From an uncultured Paracoccaceae bacterium (GTDB lineage Bacteria; Pseudomonadota; Alphaproteobacteria; Rhizobiales; Amorphaceae): DNA of 35,878 nt. The DNA lies in assembly GCA_937884725.1 (NCBI GenBank), contig CAKZYH010000479.1, forward strand, positions 1 to 35,878, in the 5' to 3' direction. The notes beneath the pieces are model-generated. The model was not told where the DNA came from. It saw only the letters and a list, made by a program, of their open reading frames with translations, and did no database searches. Positions 15,306 through 22,891 of this stretch are shown one piece after another; positions within the stretch are counted from its first letter, which is position 1; each line of letters begins with the position of its first letter. Made by a program: the position numbers and the translations under genes.

Positions 15306-18158
15306 CTACTGCGCGGCTGCGACCTGCTCGACCACTGGCGCGGACGAGGCCGACGCGGTGATGGGCCGCCCAAACGCAGGGCCGGTGCCGACTGTTGCGC
15401 CAAGTTTGGCGAAGATCGCCGCTTCTGCCGCGTCCTTGATGCCGCCCACCATCACTTGAGCTTCCAACGCCTTGGCGAAGGCGAAGAGCGCCAGGATGAG
15501 CTTGCGGTCGCCTTCGCGGGTGGCTTGCGCCGTGGCGTGCTCGTCAAACCGGATGCCGTCCAGCGCGAGCCTGTGCAAGTGCGGCAGAGCGGAGGTGCGG
15601 CGGGCAAAGTTGGTCATCCAAGGGCTCGCCCCCACCTCGCGCAGCCGCGCCAGAAGCTGCACAGCGAACTCCGGGTTTTGCGAGATGAGGTTTTCCGGGA
15701 CACCAATCTGCAGGACGCCAGGGTCGAGCCTGTTGCGCGCCACGATGCTCTTGATGTCGCCAATCAGCTCAGCGCGAAACGCCTCACCCACCGGGAGCGG
15801 CACCAGTATCGTGACGTCGGCGCCTTTGGCGCGCATGGCCGAAATCTGCCGCGCGCAGCGATCCACCGTCGACAGCGCCAGCTGCATGGCCAGTTCTTCG
15901 CGTGCAGCCAACTCCAGAAGCTCAGCCCATGCGAGCGGGCCTTGGAGCGGGTGGTGCCAGGTGGGCGCGGCCTCGTAGCCCGCCAGCGCGTTGTTTTGCA
16001 GGTCCTGGATCGGCCGCAGTTCGAGCCGCACTTTGTCTTCCATGATCGCGCGCTTGAGATCGCGCGCCAGTGACCGGCCCGACATGTTGAGCCGGCGCAT
16101 CAGCGGATCGAAGCGCTCCACCCGGTCCCCGCCCTGCCGCTTCGCGCGGCGGAGCGCCAGTTCGGCATTGTCGAGGAGCTCGCTGGCGCCCTCCGCCTCA
16201 AGGTCCATGGCCGCGACGCCCATGGAGACTTGGACCGACAATTCGTCGTCGGCGAACTGCACCGGCGCGGCGAGCACCTCGCGGATCCGCTCGGCATAAT
16301 CGTCGAGCTTTTCCGGGTCGCAGTAGACGAGGAGGCCGAAGCTGTCGCCAGACAGGCGCGCCAGGCTGTCGTGGGACTTCAGCGCGCGGCCCAAACGGCG
16401 CGCAATGGTCAGAAGCAACGAATCGCCGACACTCTGGCCGTAGCTGTCGTTAATCTCGGAGAAATTGTCCGGGTTGAGCACCATGATGAAGAGGCGCGTC
16501 GCGGACTGCGGGTTAGACCATGACCGCGCCATCTCGATACGGTCGAGAAAGAGATAGCGGTTCGGCAGGCCCGTCAGGTTGTCATAGACGCTGTCGTGCA
16601 GCAGCCGCTCTTCGATCGTCTTTTCTTCGGTCAGGTCGTGCATCGTGCCGACGCAGCGAATGATCTCGCCGGTGGTGCCGATCACCGGGCGCGCGCGCAG
16701 GCGGAACCAGCGGAAGTGGCCGTCGACACCGCGGAAGCGGAAGAGATCGTTGATGCGTCCACGCCGTCGCTCCACCGCCGCGTCGAGGGTGGCGCGGAAC
16801 CGGTCGCGGTCCTGCGGGTGCAGCACGGGGAACCAGTCTTGCGGGGGGCCTTGGAGGGCGTTCTTCTCAAGCCCCAGCATGTGCTCGGCGTCGGCCCCGC
16901 ATGCGATACGGTCGGCCGTTACATCCCAGTCCCAGACAATATCGCCAGATCCAGCCAGCGAGAGAACGTCCCGCTCCACGTCCTTGGCAAGGTTCGGTGC
17001 GATGGAGGAGCTGGCAAACGCGTGCTGCATCACCGTGAAGCCGATCAGAAGCACGAGCAGTATAAGGCCGCCGTTGAGGGCGGGCTGCACAAAGTCGTTG
17101 TTGATCGCGCCGTGCGCGGTCATACCCGCCGCCACAATCCAGGCGATGAACAGCGCCCAGGTCGGCAGGAGAAGAAGCGCGCGCTCCTGGCCGCGAATGG
17201 CGGCGACAAGGAGCACAACCGTGCCGTACGCCGCCGTGAAGAGAAGAGCGACACGGGCGATGGACGCGGTGAGCACAGGGTTGAACTGCGCGAGCCAAGC
17301 GCCCCCAATCCCGAGCGGCAGGAGGATGGCGATCAGGTAGACGTTCTTGAGCCGCCAGCGGTTCATCTGCAGGTAGGACGTGACGAAACCGAACAGCGCC
17401 AGCGCCAACAACACCTCGGCAAAAGCGCGCAGAGACGCCGTATTGCCAACGCGCCGCGCGATCACATCGCCAAAGAAACTGAAGTCCACCAGAACGTAAG
17501 CGAAGGCGGCCCAAGCAAGGACTGCGGCGGAGGCAAACATCGTCTGCCCTTTGATGACGAACACCACGAGGAAGAACACCGCGAGAAGGCCGGAAATGCC
17601 CACGACCACGCCTTTGAAGAGTGTGTAGGCGTTCTCGCTGGCGGTGTAGGCTGACGGCTCCCAGAGCCGCAGCATGGGAAGGCGCGGCGTCGTCAGCTCC
17701 ATCACGTACGTCACGGTCGAGCCGGGATCGAGCGTCACGAGGTAGACGTCGGCATCGACGGCATCGCGGCGTGTGGGCGAGAACCCTTCAGAGGGCGTGA
17801 TCGCCACCACGCGCTGAGAGCCAAGGTCAGGCCCCAGGATGCCGGAACCGGGCAGCCGGTGGTGCGGGGCGACAAGCAGCCGGTCGAGCTGTTCATCACC
17901 GGGGTTTTGAAGGCCGATGACCGCCCAGTGGCGGGTGTTGGGGTTGGTGGCGCGGACCTCGATGCGCTGGGTGACGCCGTCGAGCCCGGGGGCGGTGGAA
18001 ATTTCCAGGTTGCCCCACTGATCGAGCTCCATTTCCGTAAACGGACCCAGATCGATGACCGGAGTATCGCTGCCCACAGGCACAGCCGTTGCGGCCCACG
18101 CGGCAGGCGCGAGGAGGATCGCAAAAGCTGTCAGGATGCGGGCGAACAGAGCCATCAT
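15306..18158 (-). CDS. Membrane PAS-GGDEF-EAL protein with degenerate catalytic motifs
   Basis: A 950-residue sensor-like protein. It has a signal peptide (about 1-22), a periplasmic domain (about 25-175), about seven to eight helices (about 180-380), a PAS domain ending HFRWFRLRARPV (about 395-510), GGDEF (about 520-685) and EAL (about 695-930). The GGDEF signature reads SGDSF (603-607), lacking the catalytic Glu, and the inhibitory site reads KSHD. In the EAL domain, EAL reads EAA (729-731), the DDFG position reads TNFA, the NLS-like segment reads VPLPV, and the late EGVE position reads GGIKD. Neither cyclase nor phosphodiesterase activity is expected, so it is more likely a c-di-GMP or GTP receptor or a scaffold. 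Its ATG overlaps the GNAT stop (ATGA), so it belongs to the thrC operon while sitting just upstream of bcsAB. Confidence 0.92.
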   Translation of the reverse strand: MMALFARILTAFAILLAPAAWAATAVPVGSDTPVIDLGPFTEMELDQWGNLEISTAPGLDGVTQRIEVRATNPNTRHWAVIGLQNPGDEQLDRLLVAPHHRLPGSGILGPDLGSQRVVAITPSEGFSPTRRDAVDADVYLVTLDPGSTVTYVMELTTPRLPMLRLWEPSAYTASENAYTLFKGVVVGISGLLAVFFLVVFVIKGQTMFASAAVLAWAAFAYVLVDFSFFGDVIARRVGNTASLRAFAEVLLALALFGFVTSYLQMNRWRLKNVYLIAILLPLGIGGAWLAQFNPVLTASIARVALLFTAAYGTVVLLVAAIRGQERALLLLPTWALFIAWIVAAGMTAHGAINNDFVQPALNGGLILLVLLIGFTVMQHAFASSSIAPNLAKDVERDVLSLAGSGDIVWDWDVTADRIACGADAEHMLGLEKNALQGPPQDWFPVLHPQDRDRFRATLDAAVERRRGRINDLFRFRGVDGHFRWFRLRARPVIGTTGEIIRCVGTMHDLTEEKTIEERLLHDSVYDNLTGLPNRYLFLDRIEMARSWSNPQSATRLFIMVLNPDNFSEINDSYGQSVGDSLLLTIARRLGRALKSHDSLARLSGDSFGLLVYCDPEKLDDYAERIREVLAAPVQFADDELSVQVSMGVAAMDLEAEGASELLDNAELALRRAKRQGGDRVERFDPLMRRLNMSGRSLARDLKRAIMEDKVRLELRPIQDLQNNALAGYEAAPTWHHPLQGPLAWAELLELAAREELAMQLALSTVDRCARQISAMRAKGADVTILVPLPVGEAFRAELIGDIKSIVARNRLDPGVLQIGVPENLISQNPEFAVQLLARLREVGASPWMTNFARRTSALPHLHRLALDGIRFDEHATAQATREGDRKLILALFAFAKALEAQVMVGGIKDAAEAAIFAKLGATVGTGPAFGRPITASASSAPVVEQVAAAQ

Positions 18159-18784
18159 GAGACGTCGCTGCGGTCGCTCGGCCCAACGGTATCGCCATGG
18201 ACGAGACCAAACAGAATGTGATCGCGCCAGGCGCCGTTGATGTTGAGAAAGCGGCGGGCGTAGCCTTCTTCGGTGAAACCGACGCGCTTCAAGAGGCGAA
18301 TTGAACGGTCATTGTGGGGCAGCGTCGCTGCCTCCAACCGGTGCAAGCCCAGTGTTTCAAAACAAAATGGCACGAGGCAGCGCACCGCATCGCCCATCAA
18401 GCCTTTGCCGGCGAAACGCTCACCCGCCCAATACCCCATGGAACAGGACTGTGTGACGCCGCGGCGCACATGGCTCAGCGTAATCCCGCCGGCGAGGGCC
18501 TCGCTCTCAGCGTCGAAGACGAAAAAGGCGTAGCCCTCGTCGTTGCGTATTTCGCGGTCGTATCGGCGCAAGCGTCGGCGAAACGCCATGCGAGTCAGGT
18601 CATCGCGCGGCCAGGTAGGCTCGAAGGGTTTCAGAAAATGCCGACTTTCGGCGCGCAGGTGCGACCAGGCGAGATAGTCGGCAATGACGGGTTTGCGCAG
18701 GATCGTGCGGCGGCCGCGCAGGAGCGTGCTGTCGTTGAGCGCAGCCGAACCGCGCGCGGGCAGTGGGCGAGCGAGCGCACTCAC
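18155..18784 (-). CDS. GNAT N-acetyltransferase, RimJ/RimL-like
   Basis: A 209-residue acetyltransferase of the GNAT fold, closest in appearance to the ribosomal-protein N-acetyltransferase group (RimJ/RimL). Visible features are LRKPVIADYLAWSHLRAESRHFLKPFEPTWP, the acetyl-CoA-binding core MGYWAGERFAGKGLMGDAVRCLV (about 135-157) and the C-terminal HRLEAATLPHNDRSIRLLKRVGFTEEGYARRF block. The GTG start at 18784 overlaps the M16 stop (GTGA), and the stop overlaps the GGDEF-EAL start (ATGA). It therefore looks translationally coupled on both sides. The acceptor is unknown; RimJ-type enzymes modify protein N-termini, but RimJ/L-like proteins also include small-molecule acetylators. Confidence 0.9.
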   Translation of the reverse strand: MSALARPLPARGSAALNDSTLLRGRRTILRKPVIADYLAWSHLRAESRHFLKPFEPTWPRDDLTRMAFRRRLRRYDREIRNDEGYAFFVFDAESEALAGGITLSHVRRGVTQSCSMGYWAGERFAGKGLMGDAVRCLVPFCFETLGLHRLEAATLPHNDRSIRLLKRVGFTEEGYARRFLNINGAWRDHILFGLVHGDTVGPSDRSDVS

Positions 18785-20055
18785 GCAGCGCCTCGCATGG
18801 GATGGCCGGCCCAGCGTTCCGCAATCTCGGCCGCGTCAGGTCCACCGAAGGATGAGCCCACGCGCACCAGCGTTGGCGCACTCGCCATCATCTGGCGCAT
18901 GACGCGCTCGACATCGCGCGGCGTGACGGCGGCGAGCGCGGCGATCCGCTCTTCTTTGGAGACCGCGCGGCCATGGACCTGCGCATTGCGCGCCGCACCG
19001 CTCATCCGGCTCACGCAGCTTTCGCGCGCCATGAGCATGCCGGCCCGCAGCTGCGCTTTCGCCCGGTCGAGTTCGGTGTCGGTGATGGTGCGCGCCGCAT
19101 CGGCAAGCGTGTCGACCACCACCTCGGCCGCCTCCCCCACCGTTTCAGGCTGGGTCGCAAAATGGATCGCGAAAAGCCCGGTGTCGCGGAAGGCCCAATG
19201 AAACGCGGAGGTGTCGTAGACGAGGCCGCGGTCCTCCCGCAGCGCCTGGAAGAGGCGCGATGACATGCCGCCGCCGAGAACCATGGCAGCCAGCGTCACG
19301 GGCCAAAAGTCGGGCGCGGCAGACGCCTCACCTTCAAGACCCAAAATCCATTGCACTTCGGAGCCGTCATCGTCGCCGTCGAGCGCACCACCAACGTAGG
19401 TCGCGATAGGCATTTCCGACGGCGTTTCGTGGCCCGCGCTTTCAAAAGCGCCAAGCACCATGTCGCGCAGCGCGTCGTGGCTGACGGCGCCCGCGGCGGC
19501 AACGGTCATCGCCTCGGCGCTATAGTGCCGGCCCAAGAACCCCCTCAGCCCCGGCTCATCGACCGCGCACACGCTGTCGCGCGTGCCCAGAATCCTGCGG
19601 CCAAGCGGCTGTCCGGAGAAGGCGACCTCCGGGAACGCATCAAACGCGCGGTCTTCGGGGACATCTTCAGAGGCGCCGATTTCCTGAAGGATGACGTTGC
19701 GCTCACGCTCAATGTCGTCGGGGGAGAGCGCCGGCGCGGTCAGAATGTCAGCCAGGATATCGACGGCGAGCGGGACGTCTTCGGAAAGAACGCGGGCGTG
19801 GTAGGCGGTGGTCTCATGGCTAGTGGCGGCGTTGATCTCGCCCCCCACCGCTTCGATGGCGTTAGAAATCTCGGTGGCGCTGCGCCGGGCGGTGCCCTTG
19901 AAGGCCATGTGCTCCAGGAAATGGGCCATCCCGTGCTCGGCGGCGGTCTCGGACCGGGCGCCAGCGCGCACCCACACGCCAACGGCGGCGCTATCGATGT
20001 TGTCCATCTCGTCGGTGACGAGGGTCATACCGTTGTCGAGCCGTTCGTAGCGCAT
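18781..20055 (-). CDS. M16 family zinc metallopeptidase (mitochondrial-processing-peptidase-like)
   Basis: A 424-residue M16B peptidase of the kind related to mitochondrial processing peptidase beta. The inverted zinc motif HFLEH is intact (H45, E48, H49), followed by MAFKGT. The distal glutamate region RNVILQEIGASEDVPEDRAFD is present, as is the C-terminal-domain motif LREDRGLVYDTSAF. No signal peptide is seen (it begins RYERLDNGMTLVTDEM), so it should be cytosolic, unlike the exported M16 pair at 27.3-30.0 kb. Its ATG overlaps the thrC stop by one base (TGATG). The thrC-M16 pairing recurs in Alphaproteobacteria. The natural substrate is not established. Confidence 0.93.
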   Translation of the reverse strand: MRYERLDNGMTLVTDEMDNIDSAAVGVWVRAGARSETAAEHGMAHFLEHMAFKGTARRSATEISNAIEAVGGEINAATSHETTAYHARVLSEDVPLAVDILADILTAPALSPDDIERERNVILQEIGASEDVPEDRAFDAFPEVAFSGQPLGRRILGTRDSVCAVDEPGLRGFLGRHYSAEAMTVAAAGAVSHDALRDMVLGAFESAGHETPSEMPIATYVGGALDGDDDGSEVQWILGLEGEASAAPDFWPVTLAAMVLGGGMSSRLFQALREDRGLVYDTSAFHWAFRDTGLFAIHFATQPETVGEAAEVVVDTLADAARTITDTELDRAKAQLRAGMLMARESCVSRMSGAARNAQVHGRAVSKEERIAALAAVTPRDVERVMRQMMASAPTLVRVGSSFGGPDAAEIAERWAGHPMRGAA

Positions 20056-21440
20056 CAGGCGGTCACCGCGCGCGAGCGAGCGAGCACCACATCGGCGACC
20101 GCCCGGGTGTCTGCCGCGACGGGAGTTGCCCGCTCCGGTGCGTCTAGAACGTGGGCAAGCCGCGCCGGTGGGGTCGGGCGGATGCCGCTCGCAGCCTCCA
20201 CCGCATCGGGGAATTTTGCAGGATGGGCCGTCGCGAGCGTCACCATCGGGACGCCCTCGCGCCGCGGCGCCATATCGGCCGCCGCAAGGCCCACGGCCGT
20301 GTGGGTGTCCACCAAGATGCCGGTGTCAGCATAGGTCTTTGCGATCCGCTCACCCGCCAACACATCATCGCATCGGCCGGAGGCGAATAGCGCCGTCAAC
20401 TTGGCGTGCTCGTCCTCGGTCAGCGAGAAGCCAGCGCGTGTGTCGGCAAGACGGCTTTGAATGCTGGCAGGATCGCGGCCGGACAGGTCAAACATCAGCC
20501 GCTCAAAGTTGGACGAGACTTGAATGTCCATGGACGGCGAGGTCGACGGCGTGACCGTGCCCGGCACAAAGGAGCCCGTGCGCACGCCGCGATCCAAAAT
20601 GTCGTTCTTGTTGGTGGCAATCACCAATTGATCCACCGCAAGGCCCATTTGTTTGGCGACATATCCGGCGAGGATATCACCAAAGTTACCTGTCGGAACC
20701 GTGAACGCGACGGGGCGCCCGCCTAAGCTTAGGCCAGCGTAGAAATAATACGTGATCTGGGCGGCGACCCGCGCCCAGTTGATGGAGTTCACCCCGCTCA
20801 TCGCCACCTGATCGTTGAAATCGCGGTCCACGAAGAGCGCTTTGACGATCCGCTGGCAATCGTCGAAATCGCCGGCAACGCTCAGCGCGTGAACGTTATC
20901 GTCGGCGATCGTGGTCATCTGGCGGCGCTGCACCTCCGACACACGACCTTCCGGGAAAAGGATGAAAAGGTCGATGTTGTCCCGGCCGCGAAACGCATCA
21001 GCCGCGGCGGCGCCGGTGTCGCCAGAGGTCGCAGTGATGATCGTCGCGCGGCGGCCGCGGGCCTTCAAAATGCGGTCCATGAGGCGCGCAAGCGTCTGCA
21101 TCGCCACGTCCTTGAACGCCAAAGTCGGGCCATGAAACAGCTCGAGCAGGAATTCGTTGGGGCCGATCTGCACCAGCGGCGTGCGTGCGGCGTGACTGAA
21201 GGTTGCCATCGCAGCATCCACGTCTGCCGCTAGGTCTTGGTCGCTGATCTCCCCTCCGGCAAAGGCAGACATGACCGTAAGCGCTTGGTCTTCAAAAGAC
21301 TTTCCGGAAAGCGCAGCGACGTCTACGGGTGTGGGGTATTGCTCGGGCACGAACAGGCCCCCGTCCGGGGCAAGCCCCGCCAGGGTGGCATCACAAAAAC
21401 CGAGCGGTGCAGCCCCGCCCCGTGTGGACACATAACGCAA
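20055..21440 (-). CDS. thrC: Threonine synthase
   Basis: Threonine synthase converts O-phosphohomoserine to threonine with PLP. The PLP lysine lies in HGPTLAFKDVAMQ, and the phosphate-binding loop is TATSGDTGAAAADAF. SVNSINWARVAAQITYYF and TVPTGNFGDILAGY also match the family. I chose TTG 21440 (461 residues). It gives the canonical N-terminus MRYVSTRGG and has GGGAGG eight bases upstream. An in-frame ATG at 21458 would add six residues and lacks a ribosome-binding site. The gene is followed by the M16 gene with a one-base overlap and preceded by algH on the same strand. Confidence 0.96.
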   Translation of the reverse strand: MRYVSTRGGAAPLGFCDATLAGLAPDGGLFVPEQYPTPVDVAALSGKSFEDQALTVMSAFAGGEISDQDLAADVDAAMATFSHAARTPLVQIGPNEFLLELFHGPTLAFKDVAMQTLARLMDRILKARGRRATIITATSGDTGAAAADAFRGRDNIDLFILFPEGRVSEVQRRQMTTIADDNVHALSVAGDFDDCQRIVKALFVDRDFNDQVAMSGVNSINWARVAAQITYYFYAGLSLGGRPVAFTVPTGNFGDILAGYVAKQMGLAVDQLVIATNKNDILDRGVRTGSFVPGTVTPSTSPSMDIQVSSNFERLMFDLSGRDPASIQSRLADTRAGFSLTEDEHAKLTALFASGRCDDVLAGERIAKTYADTGILVDTHTAVGLAAADMAPRREGVPMVTLATAHPAKFPDAVEAASGIRPTPPARLAHVLDAPERATPVAADTRAVADVVLARSRAVTA

Positions 21441-21480
21441 CCGGTAGTCCTCCCGCATCCACTGGAGAAGCGCGCCTAAA

Positions 21481-21516
21481 AGGCCGCTGTCAACAGGACA
21501 CGATTTAGCGCGGCCT
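21481..21516 (-). terminator. Inverted repeat between algH and thrC (weak terminator candidate)
   Basis: Perfect 7-bp arms AGGCCGC (21481-21487) and GCGGCCT (21510-21516) enclose a 22-base loop. On the minus strand TTTAGG follows the stem. The long loop and short T-run make it a weak terminator or attenuator between algH and thrC. Confidence 0.3.
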
Positions 21517-21536
21517 CCAATCAGTGTCGCGCAGCG

Positions 21537-22124
21537 CTAGGCGTTTCCAGCGGCGCCCGACAGCAGCGCCGGATTGATGCCCAGTTTTCCGATGGCTCGC
21601 TCATACTTTTTGTCATCATCTTCATCGAACAGGAGGCCGTGGTCGGGCGCACAGTGGAGCCATCCATTGGCAGCGATTTCGCGCTCCAGCTGACCGGCCT
21701 CCCAACCCGCATAGCCGAGCGCCAACATGGCTCTGTTGGGACCCTTGCCGTTGGCGATGGCGCGCAAAATCTCGACAGTGGCGGTGAGGCACACGTCTGC
21801 CCCAGCGTTCAGCGTCGCTTCGTTAAGGCGGTAATCGGACGTGTGCAGCACAAATCCACGCCCCTGCTCCACCGGCCCCCCATTGTGGACGGTAATCCGT
21901 TCGGCCGCTTCTGGCAGGCGGATGGATTGGTCATTAATCAGTTCTAATTGGGACAGGAGCTGCGGAAAGGTGATGGCATCGCTCGGCTTGTTGACGATCA
22001 ACCCCATCGCGCCGTCCGCTGAGTGCGCGCACAGGAAAACCACTGAACGCTCAAACCGCGTGTCTTCCATTTGCGGCATGGCGATGAGGCAGTGACCGAC
22101 GAGGTAGCCTAGCGTTGCATCCAT
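21537..22124 (-). CDS. algH: YqgE/AlgH family protein (UPF0301)
   Basis: A 195-residue UPF0301/AlgH family protein, historically linked to alginate regulation in Pseudomonas but without a defined biochemical role. Family hallmarks are GHCLIAMPQMEDTRFERSVVFLCAHS, GAMGLIVNKP, NGGPVEQGRGFVLHT and the ALGYAGWEAGQLEREIAANGWL block. ATG 22124 is used because GGAGA lies 7 bases upstream. The frame continues to 22157 without support. It is divergent from the peroxiredoxin gene, with about 157 bases of shared upstream sequence in which I recognise no boxes. Downstream on the same strand comes thrC. Confidence 0.93.
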   Translation of the reverse strand: MDATLGYLVGHCLIAMPQMEDTRFERSVVFLCAHSADGAMGLIVNKPSDAITFPQLLSQLELINDQSIRLPEAAERITVHNGGPVEQGRGFVLHTSDYRLNEATLNAGADVCLTATVEILRAIANGKGPNRAMLALGYAGWEAGQLEREIAANGWLHCAPDHGLLFDEDDDKKYERAIGKLGINPALLSGAAGNA

Positions 22125-22281
22125 CGTTCGTTCTCCAAACCTAGCATTACGTCTCAAACCAGGTATGCAGTTTACTCGCCAAATTCACTCGCCGCGACAC
22201 GACCGCGAACATAGATGGCGCAAGGTCGGGGCGCACCCAGTGTGGCTCGCCAAAGTTACTCCCATTCGAAGGATTGTTGCC

Positions 22282-22767
22282 ATGACCATCGCCGTCGGCG
22301 AAACGCTGCCCGAGGCCACTTTCAAGACCATGACCGGCGAAGGCCCCGCTGACGTCACCGTTGATGCGCTGACGAGCGGCCGCACAGTGGTGCTCTTTGG
22401 AGTGCCAGGTGCATTCACGCCCACCTGCGACCGGAACCACCTGCCGGGCTTCATCGAGCACCTGGACGCCTTCAAAGACAAGGGCGTTGCGGAAGTCGCC
22501 GTCGTCGCGGTCAACGACATGTTCGTGATGGATGCTTGGGCGAAACACTCCGGGGGCGCTGGCAAGGTGACGTTCCTCGCCGACGGTTCGGCTGAGTTCG
22601 TGCGCGCTGCGGGACTGGAGCTTGATGCGACTGGGTTTGGCATGGGCGTGCGCTCCAAGCGCTTCTCCATGCTCGTCGAGGATGGCGTCGTGAAGGCCCT
22701 CAACATTGAGGACACCCCCGGCACGGCCGAAAAATCCGGCGCCGCCGCGCTGCTGGACCAAATCTAA
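22282..22767 (+). CDS. Peroxiredoxin, Prx5 type (single cysteine)
   Basis: A 161-residue thiol peroxidase of the Prx5/AhpE-like branch that reduces hydroperoxides in the cytoplasm. The peroxidatic cysteine is C49 in PGAFTPTCDRNHLPGF. A conserved arginine lies in the MGVRSKRFSMLVEDG segment. It has no second cysteine, so it must rely on an external thiol such as glutathione/glutaredoxin or thioredoxin rather than an internal disulfide. No fused glutaredoxin domain follows. ATG 22282 has AAGGA about 9 bases upstream; the frame is open to 22165 but that extension lacks family similarity. It is monocistronic or leads into ileS after 124 bases. Confidence 0.94.
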   Translation: MTIAVGETLPEATFKTMTGEGPADVTVDALTSGRTVVLFGVPGAFTPTCDRNHLPGFIEHLDAFKDKGVAEVAVVAVNDMFVMDAWAKHSGGAGKVTFLADGSAEFVRAAGLELDATGFGMGVRSKRFSMLVEDGVVKALNIEDTPGTAEKSGAAALLDQI

Positions 22768-22891
22768 GGGCCCGCACGAGGCATCGCGCCGTGGTGACAG
22801 CGGCGGGGCTGGTGTGTCATGAGACTGACGTGCGCGGCGTTGCCGCCCCAGCCCTTGCCGGCGCGGCTTATCAGCGACGGCGCGATGCGAA

